Assembly: GCA_018899795.1 (NCBI GenBank)
Contig: JAHIHJ010000250.1
Location: 1 to 9,635, forward strand
Length of the DNA stretch: 9,635 nucleotides
Direction: 5' to 3'
Source: Methanobacteriota archaeon
Lineage (GTDB): Archaea; Halobacteriota; Methanosarcinia; Methanosarcinales; Methanoperedenaceae
Each line of letters begins with the position of its first letter. The first letter of the stretch is position 1. A program made the position numbers and the translations under genes. This document shows, piece after piece, positions 1 to 5,469 of this stretch. The notes below the pieces were generated by a model. It searched no databases. It saw only the letters and a program-made list of their open reading frames with translations, and was not told where the DNA came from.

Positions 1-16
1 GTCTTCAATTTGAAAC

Positions 17-679
17 ATGAATGCAATCGTCATAATGGCCAAAGCCCCCATACCGAACAGGGTGAAAACAAGGCTCACCCCTCCTCTTAAGCCAGAGGAA
101 GCGTCCCTTCTCTATCACAATTTCCTGCTTGACAAATTAGAGCAGGTAAAGAGCATAGAAGCGCACCGCTATGTGGCTTATACACCGCAAACGTCCGTAT
201 AATTCTTCAGGAGCATCATGCCTCCCGGGTTCTCCCTGATAAGCCAGAAGGGCGAAGACCTTGGAGAGAAGCTTTCGAATGTTTCAAATGGACTCTTTGC
301 ACAGGGCGCAGAAAAGGTGGTTATGCTGGATAGCGATACCCCAAACCTGCCTACGGATCTTATACGAGAGGCGCTTTCTGGATTAGATGAGGTGGATGTA
401 GTCCTCGGGCCATGTGAGGATGGCGGATACTATCTGATCGGAATGCGATCATGGGTGCAGGAGCTCTTTCGCGGGATACCGTGGAGTACGGCTGATGTGG
501 CGAAGATGACAGTGAAGAAGGCACATGCCCTTAGCTTAAGGGTCTTGCTTCTTGAAAGATGGTATGATGTGGATACAATAATAGATCTTAAACGCCTTAA
601 AAGAGATCTGGGACAACCAGCTGAGAATTACTTTTTCTGTGAGAATACTTACCGTGCAATATCTTCTTTGCATATTTGA
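17..679 (+). pseudogene. DUF2064/TIGR04282-type glycosyltransferase, interrupted by one in-frame TAA
   Basis: Resembles the 'rSAM/selenodomain-associated transferase 1' family, predicted GT-A-fold nucleotide-sugar transferases. The N-terminus IVIMAKAPIPNRVKTRL is the family signature for nucleotide binding. Counting the stop as residue 62, the metal-binding DSD is at about 105-107, PCEDGGYYLIG at about 132-142 and WYDVDT at about 182-187. The total of 220 codons is normal length, and the ATG at 17 fits the family start. The reading frame is broken by TAA at 200-202; the same frame continues with FFRSIMPPGF, which matches the usual spacing to the QKGEDLGEKL segment, so nothing appears lost except one codon. 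A single change (GAA or CAA to TAA) explains it. Reinitiation at ATG 218 would make 153 residues without the nucleotide-binding N-terminus, so probably inactive. It could instead be a sequencing error. TAA is not the pyrrolysine codon, so pyrrolysine readthrough is unlikely. Confidence 0.82.
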
Positions 680-696
680 ATGAATTCGAAAAAAAG

Positions 697-722
697 AGCA
701 TGTTTCCTTTAGGAGACATGCT
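697..722 (+). terminator. Hairpin behind the broken glycosyltransferase gene
   Basis: AGCATGTTTCC, loop TTTA, GGAGACATGCT: an 11-bp stem with one G-T pair, starting 17 bases after the stop codon. It is followed by TAAGTTTT, a weak T-run. Its position suggests transcript end formation or 3' end protection. Archaeal termination relies mainly on T-tracts, so the role as terminator is inferred. Confidence 0.45.
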
Positions 723-866
723 TAAGTTTTGCTATGGATTATGTGTACGGAGAAATAAACAGTCACAAACAAAAGCTTCTGAAAATTCAAATCCACTTCA
801 TGTTGCCATGAGAGCAATATAGATGTATAAAATTTGTACCCATTTTCCCAAATATCCACACAACCA

Positions 867-874
867 TTTATATT
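867..874 (+). promoter_or_regulatory. TATA box for the membrane protein gene at 947
   Basis: TTTATATT in an AT-rich spacer. With the usual archaeal TATA-to-start distance the transcript would begin near 898, giving a 5' leader of about 49 bases. A GTGAT that could pair with the 16S 3' end lies in that leader but rather far from the ATG. No other gene is apparent in the 267-base spacer 680-946. Confidence 0.45.
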
Positions 875-946
875 AAAGATGTAATGTGATAAATAATTTT
901 TGCATTTGAGAAGTATTAAGGTAAAAGTGATTTAAGAGAATAAAAT

Positions 947-1663
947 ATGCCCCATATCTACCTGAAATACCTGATATACTTCCTCTCAGGCAGCATACTT
1001 ATCACTGCTATCACCCTGGTCGCCGAGAAAAGATCGCGGAAAATAGCAGGCATCCTGATGTGCCTGCCAGTCATAACTTTCCTTTCCCTGCTGTTCCTCG
1101 GGGTTTCACAGGGAGCAGAGTTCGCAAGCATGGCGGCGGTCTGGAACCCGATAGGCGCAGTTGCAGACCTTGTGTACATGGGATTGTTCGCTATCGGGAT
1201 AAACCTGCCAGAGTATATTGGAAAAACAAATACCCTTAGTGATGGAACAAAAAGATCAATAGAAATTCTATCCGGGCTCCTGTCAGGATTTGCCGGGTAT
1301 TTCTTGTGCATCGCGGTCTTAAGCCAGTTACCGATAACAAGCGGATGGGTTTCACTTTTTGCCCTGTGGGTTGCAGCGGTCGTAGTTCTCGGAGACTCTT
1401 TCGGGTACCTTTGGGGAGGTCTTTTTTCATCGTTTCCCGGCACGATCACGCCAGTACTTGTCCTGCTTCACCTGAAGAACGGGAAGAGCATAATATCCGG
1501 GGTCATAAAAAGTTCGCCCATCGGGTTAAGTGCAACAGGATTGTATTCATGCATGGTATGGCTACTGTATCCAATGTATGGCATAATCGCAGGGACGTTT
1601 GCATCATATCTCGCAGTTATTGGTTTTTTGTCAGTAATATTTTTTCGTTCTTGGCTGAAATAA
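947..1663 (+). CDS. Polytopic membrane protein with internal duplication (DUF3147/GlpM-like, tentative)
   Basis: A 238-residue integral membrane protein of unknown function, with about six to eight hydrophobic segments (roughly 6-25, 34-53, 63-87, 105-126, 133-151, 155-175 and 204-232). The two halves align without gaps at an offset of 123 residues: E27 with D150, G35 with G158, P41 with P164, G56 with G179, and P68-I69-G70 with P191-I192-G193. This indicates an ancient duplication of a unit with an acidic residue in or near a membrane helix, a glycine-containing turn and a proline-broken helix, as in many transporters. The patterns LAxLP-type helix start and SFPGT resemble DUF3147/GlpM-like membrane proteins, but I recall that family only loosely. 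The start has a TATA box about 80 bases upstream. It is followed after 47 bases by the next gene, which seems to have its own promoter. Substrate unknown. Confidence 0.8.
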   Translation: MPHIYLKYLIYFLSGSILITAITLVAEKRSRKIAGILMCLPVITFLSLLFLGVSQGAEFASMAAVWNPIGAVADLVYMGLFAIGINLPEYIGKTNTLSDGTKRSIEILSGLLSGFAGYFLCIAVLSQLPITSGWVSLFALWVAAVVVLGDSFGYLWGGLFSSFPGTITPVLVLLHLKNGKSIISGVIKSSPIGLSATGLYSCMVWLLYPMYGIIAGTFASYLAVIGFLSVIFFRSWLK

Positions 1664-1677
1664 AAACATGGGGTTAA

Positions 1678-1685
1678 GATATAAA
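1678..1685 (+). promoter_or_regulatory. TATA box for the gene starting at 1711
   Basis: GATATAAA lies 26 to 33 bases before the ATG at 1711, the distance expected for a leaderless archaeal transcript. It is only 5 to 12 bases before the alternative ATG at 1690, which would therefore lie upstream of the transcript. This decides the start in favour of 1711. Confidence 0.5.
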
Positions 1686-1710
1686 TGCAATGAAGTATAA
1701 AATAGGATGT

Positions 1711-2160
1711 ATGAAAAACCAGATATATCTCTATCCGGTTGAGACGATCAAACACTGGTACGTTACTGTCGTAGGCGGACAGTCCGCAGACTTAAAGCCG
1801 AACCAGGTCGGAGTAAACATGGAAGCTCTGGCTGAGAACACGGACATAGTCCCGAACGAAGATACTGTAATGATATCTAAATTAGAGGGCAGGGGTATGC
1901 CCCTCTTAACGAAGACATATTTTACAGTGGTACCACTGGATAAAAACTCTCCCGATGCATTATTAAAATCACCCATCGGCGAGGTTGTATTTCCTGCGCA
2001 GGTTAAAAAAGAATGGTTCCTGGAACCTGTTGAGATCGGTGAATCCGTAGTTCTCAACAACGTACTGAGCCAGAGATATCCCAACCGGCTTGTCAATTAT
2101 ATGGACAGGTTTATCAAGAGAAGGTCGGAGATGCCTTATATAGAATATAAGGATAATTGA
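1711..2160 (+). CDS. Unrecognised soluble protein, 149 residues
   Basis: I do not recognise this protein. From the ATG at 1711 it is 149 residues, without signal peptide, membrane helix or cysteine. The sequence alternates short hydrophobic and polar stretches (IYLYPVETIKHWYVTVVGG, TYFTVVPLD, GEVVFPAQVKKEWFLEPVEI), suggesting a mainly beta fold, and ends in a basic helix (VNYMDRFIKRR) and a tyrosine-containing tail. An in-frame ATG at 1690 would add seven residues (MKYKIGC), but the TATA box at 1678-1685 lies too close to it. Codon use and the lack of stops over 450 bases, plus a terminator hairpin at its end, support a real gene. It has the same strand as the preceding membrane protein but apparently its own promoter, so no functional link can be claimed. 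Confidence 0.75.
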   Translation: MKNQIYLYPVETIKHWYVTVVGGQSADLKPNQVGVNMEALAENTDIVPNEDTVMISKLEGRGMPLLTKTYFTVVPLDKNSPDALLKSPIGEVVFPAQVKKEWFLEPVEIGESVVLNNVLSQRYPNRLVNYMDRFIKRRSEMPYIEYKDN

Positions 2161-2170
2161 GATTTTTTTT
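2134..2170 (+). terminator. Hairpin plus T8 between convergent genes
   Basis: CCTTATA, loop TAGAA, TATAAGG (2134-2152) lies in the last codons of the upstream gene and is followed ten bases later by eight T (2163-2170). The T8 runs into the stop codon of dph6 on the other strand. It is positioned to end + strand transcription before it enters dph6 in antisense. Confidence 0.6.
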
Positions 2171-2837
2171 ATTTCTCCCCCAGTTCTGCCCTGATAACTT
2201 TCATTACCCCGCAATCCCTTGTCCACACCACCTCAGTCTCCAGCAGATCGATCCTCTTCTTATAATACGGCGCATCCAGCACAAGCGTCTCGTACTCCCC
2301 GCCCTCGCCTGCAAGATGCACCCCGTACTTCCTGTTAAGCGCCAACATATCCTCTATCAGTTTCTCATCAAAGCGCCGCCCGAGCCACGACTCATCCATC
2401 CCTCCTGCTGCGACCTTGATCATCCTGATATCCATCAATTTTATCATCTCGCGTAGGAGTGATTCAGGCTCATTGTGCCACAAAGGAGCGTACATCGTAA
2501 ATCCAAGTTCATCGCAGATGCCCCGCACTCGCGATGCCTGGTACTCTGATGCGATGGCGCCCACTGCCACGCCATCAACTTCCACACTGCCAAGCGCCTT
2601 CTTAAGGTCTTCAAGTTCCTTCTCTTTCTCACCTGATGAAGAAACAGAGGTCAGGGGGATCCCGCAAGCCTCTGAAATAAGCCCGGTCAGATGTATGTTC
2701 GCGGAATGGAACATATAAGAGTCTTCATTCTCAGGCACTATTGTTATCAGGTCTGTTACCATATGACCTTCCTCCAGCGCCCTGTATATTGCAAAAGAAG
2801 AGTCCTTACCACCTGAGATAAGCGCAGCAAGTCTCAT
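2169..2837 (-). CDS. dph6: Diphthine--ammonia ligase
   Basis: ATP-dependent amidation of diphthine to diphthamide on the modified histidine of translation elongation factor aEF2, the last step of diphthamide synthesis, in the cytoplasm. The 222-residue length is typical of the archaeal single-domain form (TIGR00289/TIGR00290 group). The N-terminal PP-loop SGGKDS (8-13) binds ATP in the adenine nucleotide alpha hydrolase fold. The family segments [20 protein letters not shown] (93-112), PLWHNEP (118-124) and [14 protein letters not shown] (177-190) are all present, so it looks intact and active. Its ATG overlaps the stop of the UPF0212 gene in an ATGA, with little Shine-Dalgarno signal of its own, so translation is probably coupled. 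It is the last gene of the DUF357-UPF0212-dph6 operon. The tail-to-tail neighbour at its 3' end is unrelated. Confidence 0.93.
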   Translation of the reverse strand: MRLAALISGGKDSSFAIYRALEEGHMVTDLITIVPENEDSYMFHSANIHLTGLISEACGIPLTSVSSSGEKEKELEDLKKALGSVEVDGVAVGAIASEYQASRVRGICDELGFTMYAPLWHNEPESLLREMIKLMDIRMIKVAAGGMDESWLGRRFDEKLIEDMLALNRKYGVHLAGEGGEYETLVLDAPYYKKRIDLLETEVVWTRDCGVMKVIRAELGEK

Positions 2838-3226
2838 TCGTCGTATTCTGATCTCTTTGTCTTCTTTTCTTTCTTCTCTTTCACGCCCTCGAACTCCTCA
2901 ACATCCACAACATCAAGCGGTGTGCTCCCCAACGGCTTACCTATTGTAGACTTAGCTATTCTTGCAGCGTGCTCCTCGCCCTCCGCGTCGTATACTTTCA
3001 TCTCAAGCAGGATGCCCACAAGAGCTGTTCCAGCTGCCATGAAAACACTGTCAAACGCCTCGCTGCACGCAGGACAGGTGGTTGAGCCAACTTCTATCTC
3101 CACGAAATTCAGGCTCGGATTAAGCAGTTTCCCAATTTCTGAGATCGCTATGTTCATTGCATCCTCGACGCTTTTCACGTTCTTCACAAGCCATGCGGCT
3201 TCCAGTGTAACTACATAATTTGTCAT
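2834..3226 (-). CDS. UPF0212 (DUF555) family protein with CPAC motif
   Basis: An archaeal conserved protein of unknown function, 130 residues. The opening [20 protein letters not shown], the segment [20 protein letters not shown] (41-60) and the run [20 protein letters not shown] (68-87) match the UPF0212 pattern closely. Cys51 and Cys54 form a CPxC pair, which could bind metal (a second pair from a partner or dimer would be needed) or be redox active; no other cysteine exists in the protein. The C-terminal 15 residues (from about 115) are a charged, lysine-rich tail beyond the conserved core. The gene sits between DUF357 and dph6, 12 bases after the first and overlapping the second by four, which points to coordinated production and perhaps a role in or near aEF2 modification or translation. 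That role is inference. Confidence 0.9.
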   Translation of the reverse strand: MTNYVVTLEAAWLVKNVKSVEDAMNIAISEIGKLLNPSLNFVEIEVGSTTCPACSEAFDSVFMAAGTALVGILLEMKVYDAEGEEHAARIAKSTIGKPLGSTPLDVVDVEEFEGVKEKKEKKTKRSEYDE

Positions 3227-3231
3227 TTTAT

Positions 3232-3238
3232 TCCTCTC
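3232..3238 (-). promoter_or_regulatory. Shine-Dalgarno site of the UPF0212 gene
   Basis: On the - strand the bases GAGAGGA precede the ATG at 3226 with about five to six bases spacing. The site abuts the stop codon of the DUF357 gene. It is one of the few clear ribosome binding sites in this window, as expected for an internal gene of an operon where leaderless starts cannot work. Confidence 0.6.
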
Positions 3239-3526
3239 TTAGATCGTAAACAGGTTCTCATCACTTACTTTGAACACACCGAGTTTCACACCCGCATCAA
3301 GCCAGGCATGCCCGTAGCTGAAACACGCAAGAGCATTTACTTTATCCCCCTGTTCAAGGAAAAACTTTCCGTCGTCATAATATGCCTTTGCCATCGTTGA
3401 AAAATCTTCAGCGACTTTCCTCAAATGAGACTTATCCTGCGGCGTGACTTCAAATGCAGACAATGCCCTGCGTAAAAGGCTCTCATATCTATTAACTTTC
3501 TCATCAAGAACAGCAGGTTGTGTCAT
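3239..3526 (-). CDS. DUF357 family protein
   Basis: A small archaeal protein of unknown function, 95 residues from the ATG at 3526. The pattern VNRYESLLRRAL, then EDFSTMAKAYYDDGKFFLEQGDKVNALACFSYGHAWLDAGV is the DUF357 signature: an all-helical protein with an aromatic-rich hairpin (YYDDGKFFLEQGD) and a WLDAG end, resembling a TPR-like or HEPN-like helical unit. A GTG at 3547 would add seven residues, but the TATA box at 3566-3573 predicts a transcript start near 3542, inside that extension, so the ATG at 3526 is preferred. It is the first gene of the operon with UPF0212 and dph6. A role as small adaptor for these partners is possible but not shown by the sequence. Confidence 0.85.
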   Translation of the reverse strand: MTQPAVLDEKVNRYESLLRRALSAFEVTPQDKSHLRKVAEDFSTMAKAYYDDGKFFLEQGDKVNALACFSYGHAWLDAGVKLGVFKVSDENLFTI

Positions 3527-3565
3527 TTGATTGTATAATACCGACACAGATATGTAAATGTTTGT

Positions 3566-3573
3566 AATATAAA
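3566..3573 (-). promoter_or_regulatory. TATA box of the DUF357-UPF0212-dph6 operon
   Basis: TTTATATT on the - strand. The predicted transcript start near 3542 gives a leader of about 16 bases before the ATG at 3526. The spacer between this operon and ftsZ (3527-3728) also holds an 8-bp inverted repeat, GTAGAGGA (3582-3589) and TCCTCTAC (3642-3649), upstream of the TATA box, whose role is unknown. Confidence 0.5.
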
Positions 3574-3728
3574 TAGAAAAGGTAGAGGATTTACAAGATC
3601 TTTTGGATAGGATAGGAAGTGAATCTTATAATAGTTATTCTTCCTCTACTAAGTTCTAGCATGTTTCCCTATATAATAGGATTTTCCCAGATTTATACCC
3701 AAATTTACTCCAAATCATGCAGTATATA

Positions 3729-4706
3729 TCAAATATTACTGCCCTCAAATGGATTGCCAATACTTGAAAATAACGCAATTATCCGGATGCGTCCGGTCAT
3801 ACTTTCATCCACCTTTGCCCCCCAGATGACGCGTTTTGTGTCAGGCACATGCTCGGTCATCAATTCCCCTATTTCTGCTACTTCATCAAGCGTCATATCT
3901 CCCCCGCCGATAATATTTATGAGGAGACCATAAGGGTTTGATATCTTAGGAGTGTCAAGAAGGGGCGTGGATATTGCCCGTCTCACAGCCTTCTTCGCGC
4001 GACCAATGCCATCGGATTCACCTATCCCGAAGGAGGATATCCCCCCATTTTCAAGCACTGCTTTCAGGTCTGCAAAATCAAGGTTCATCAGGCTCGGTTC
4101 AGTTATGGTCTCCGTGATACTCTTGATAAGCGCCCCGATAAGGGAATTCGCGAGCGTAAAAGCGGTCTTCAGTGGCAATTTTCCTGCAAATTTGCGAAGT
4201 CTTGTATTATCTATCAGGACCACGGAATCACATGTTATTTCCAGGGCACGGATAGCCTCCATCGCATTCTGGCGACGCATGGCTTCGATCTCAAAGGGCA
4301 AAGTCAGGCATGCTATTGTAAGCGCGCCCTGTGCATGGGCGATATCAGCAACTAAAGGAGCGACCCCCGTGCCTGTCCCCCCGCCAAGACCGGCAACGAT
4401 GAACACGATATTACTGCCTTCAAGTTCTTTTTTTATCTCTTCATAATTCTCTGTTGCACACTGCATCCCTACTTCGGGAAAACCGCCGCACCCTTTCCCG
4501 CGGCATGCCTTTTTTCCCAGGAGCATGAGTTTGTCCGCTCTTTGCAGCACAAGATGATTGATATCGGTGTTCGCCCCTATGATCTTAGCGCCGACGACCC
4601 CCTTTTCTGATAGATAGGTCGTAATATTGCAGCCTGCACCCCCAAGACCGATAATAGATACAGTGGGTTTTGAAGCTTCCCTGACCTGTGTTAATTTTTC
4701 CTTCAT
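3729..4706 (-). CDS. ftsZ: FtsZ family cell-division GTPase lacking a C-terminal tail
   Basis: Tubulin-like GTPase that polymerises at the division site. All nucleotide loops are present: GLGGAGCN (20-27), GANTD (44-48), RGKGCGGFPEVG (69-80), the tubulin signature GGGTGTG (108-114), DNTRL (166-170), and the synergy loop NLDFAD (208-213) that completes the GTPase site of the next subunit. It therefore looks catalytically competent and is FtsZ rather than CetZ. The protein is 325 residues; the C-terminal domain ends at RIRIIALFSSI and only about nine residues follow. The flexible linker and conserved terminal peptide that in other FtsZ proteins bind membrane anchors such as SepF are missing. 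The gene has its own TATA box at the leaderless distance. It may be a second, divergent paralogue rather than the main FtsZ. It diverges from pdxT and lies upstream of, but is probably not co-transcribed with, the DUF357 operon. Confidence 0.92.
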   Translation of the reverse strand: MKEKLTQVREASKPTVSIIGLGGAGCNITTYLSEKGVVGAKIIGANTDINHLVLQRADKLMLLGKKACRGKGCGGFPEVGMQCATENYEEIKKELEGSNIVFIVAGLGGGTGTGVAPLVADIAHAQGALTIACLTLPFEIEAMRRQNAMEAIRALEITCDSVVLIDNTRLRKFAGKLPLKTAFTLANSLIGALIKSITETITEPSLMNLDFADLKAVLENGGISSFGIGESDGIGRAKKAVRRAISTPLLDTPKISNPYGLLINIIGGGDMTLDEVAEIGELMTEHVPDTKRVIWGAKVDESMTGRIRIIALFSSIGNPFEGSNI

Positions 4707-4729
4707 CTGAATATTAATAGATTCCTAAT

Positions 4730-4737
4730 GATATAAA
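4730..4737 (-). promoter_or_regulatory. TATA box of ftsZ
   Basis: TTTATATC on the - strand at -31 to -24 from the ftsZ ATG, so the transcript is probably leaderless or nearly so. No Shine-Dalgarno sequence lies at useful spacing. Confidence 0.65.
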
Positions 4738-4813
4738 AATATTGTTAATAAACAGCATGACTTCCCGGACATTATTATCCATAAAATTTAATTTTTCTTC
4801 ATATACCTAATGA

Positions 4814-4821
4814 TTTATATG
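4814..4821 (+). promoter_or_regulatory. TATA box of pdxT
   Basis: TTTATATG at -30 to -23 from the pdxT ATG. A short AGGA lies four bases before the ATG, but at this TATA distance it would be outside or at the very start of the transcript, so the message is probably leaderless. Confidence 0.65.
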
Positions 4822-4843
4822 ACTGTCCATTAATTCAGGATGC

Positions 4844-5440
4844 ATGCGTATCGGAGTCATAGCAATACAGGGTAATGTCGAAGAGCATGTGAATGCTATG
4901 CGAGGCGCGCTTGGAAAGGCTGGTAAGGAAGCGGAAATCATTAAGATCAAGCATAAAGGACTGGTCCCGACATGCGATGCGCTCATCCTTCCCGGAGGTG
5001 AAAGCACGACGCTGGGAAGATTGATGGAAAAAGAAGGCATCTCGGCTGAGATAAAACATGCGACAAAAGCTGGAGTTCCGATAATGGGGACATGCGCCGG
5101 GCTCGTTCTTCTTGCAAAAAATGGAGATGAGCAGGTAAAAAAGACGGGGCAGGCACTTCTTTCCCTGATGGATATTACAGTCAACAGGAATGCCTTCGGG
5201 CGCCAGAAAGAATCGTTCGAATGTCCTGTCGATTTCAAAGGTCTTGATTCACCGTTCAATGCTGTTTTCATCCGGGCGCCCTGCATCACGGAGTTCGGGG
5301 AGAATGTGGAAGTCCTTTCAGAGTACAATGGCGTTATTATTGCAGCAAGAGAAAAAAACATTCTTGCCCTTGCATTCCACCCGGAATTGACAGATGATCC
5401 ACGGATACATCATTATTTCTTAAAAATGATAAGGAAATGA
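4844..5440 (+). CDS. pdxT: Pyridoxal 5'-phosphate synthase glutaminase subunit
   Basis: Class I glutamine amidotransferase subunit of the PdxS-PdxT PLP synthase; it releases ammonia from glutamine and channels it to PdxS, which builds PLP from ribose 5-phosphate and glyceraldehyde 3-phosphate. The 198-residue length is normal. Visible motifs are IGVIAIQGNVEEH (3-15), LPGGEST (49-55), which forms the oxyanion region, the nucleophile Cys84 in GTCAGLVLLA, and the His179/Glu181 pair in HPELT completing the triad. All catalytic residues are present. The ATG at 4844 fits the family start and the TATA box. pdxS is not in this window, so the two subunits are encoded apart here or pdxS lies elsewhere on the chromosome. 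A perfect inverted repeat follows the stop codon. Confidence 0.95.
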   Translation: MRIGVIAIQGNVEEHVNAMRGALGKAGKEAEIIKIKHKGLVPTCDALILPGGESTTLGRLMEKEGISAEIKHATKAGVPIMGTCAGLVLLAKNGDEQVKKTGQALLSLMDITVNRNAFGRQKESFECPVDFKGLDSPFNAVFIRAPCITEFGENVEVLSEYNGVIIAAREKNILALAFHPELTDDPRIHHYFLKMIRK

Positions 5441-5443
5441 TAT

Positions 5444-5469
5444 GATAGAATAATCAGGATTATTCTATC
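5444..5469. terminator. Perfect 12-bp inverted repeat between convergent genes
   Basis: GATAGAATAATC, two-base centre AG, GATTATTCTATC. It starts three bases after the pdxT stop and covers the last codons and stop of the convergent gene, so the same DNA can fold in the transcripts of both strands. A bidirectional terminator or 3' stabiliser is likely. T-runs are short on both sides. In RNA the two-base centre would open to a larger loop. Confidence 0.55.

Noticed and set aside
200..202. Pyrrolysine or selenocysteine recoding of the stop codon
   Set aside because: The codon is TAA, while pyrrolysine uses TAG and selenocysteine uses TGA; the position is also a variable part of the family.
529..543. 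CCCTTA-GCT-TAAGGG hairpin
   Set aside because: It lies inside coding sequence of the glycosyltransferase and encodes ordinary residues; no T-run follows.
718..822. Short open frame of 34 codons from the ATG in the hairpin behind the glycosyltransferase
   Set aside because: No promoter or ribosome site, composition unlike the neighbouring genes, and it starts inside the hairpin.
958..1449. Long open frame on the - strand opposite the duplicated membrane protein
   Set aside because: It is rich in Arg/Pro/Thr with no recognisable pattern, and lies wholly opposite a convincing membrane protein gene.
1690..1710. Upstream ATG at 1690 as start of the unrecognised gene
   Set aside because: The TATA box ends only five bases before it, so the transcript should start after this ATG.
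3952..4446. 164-codon open frame antisense to ftsZ
   Set aside because: Shadow frame; the - strand FtsZ motifs are unambiguous.
4807..5361. 184-codon open frame antisense to pdxT
   Set aside because: Shadow of a complete PdxT with all catalytic residues.
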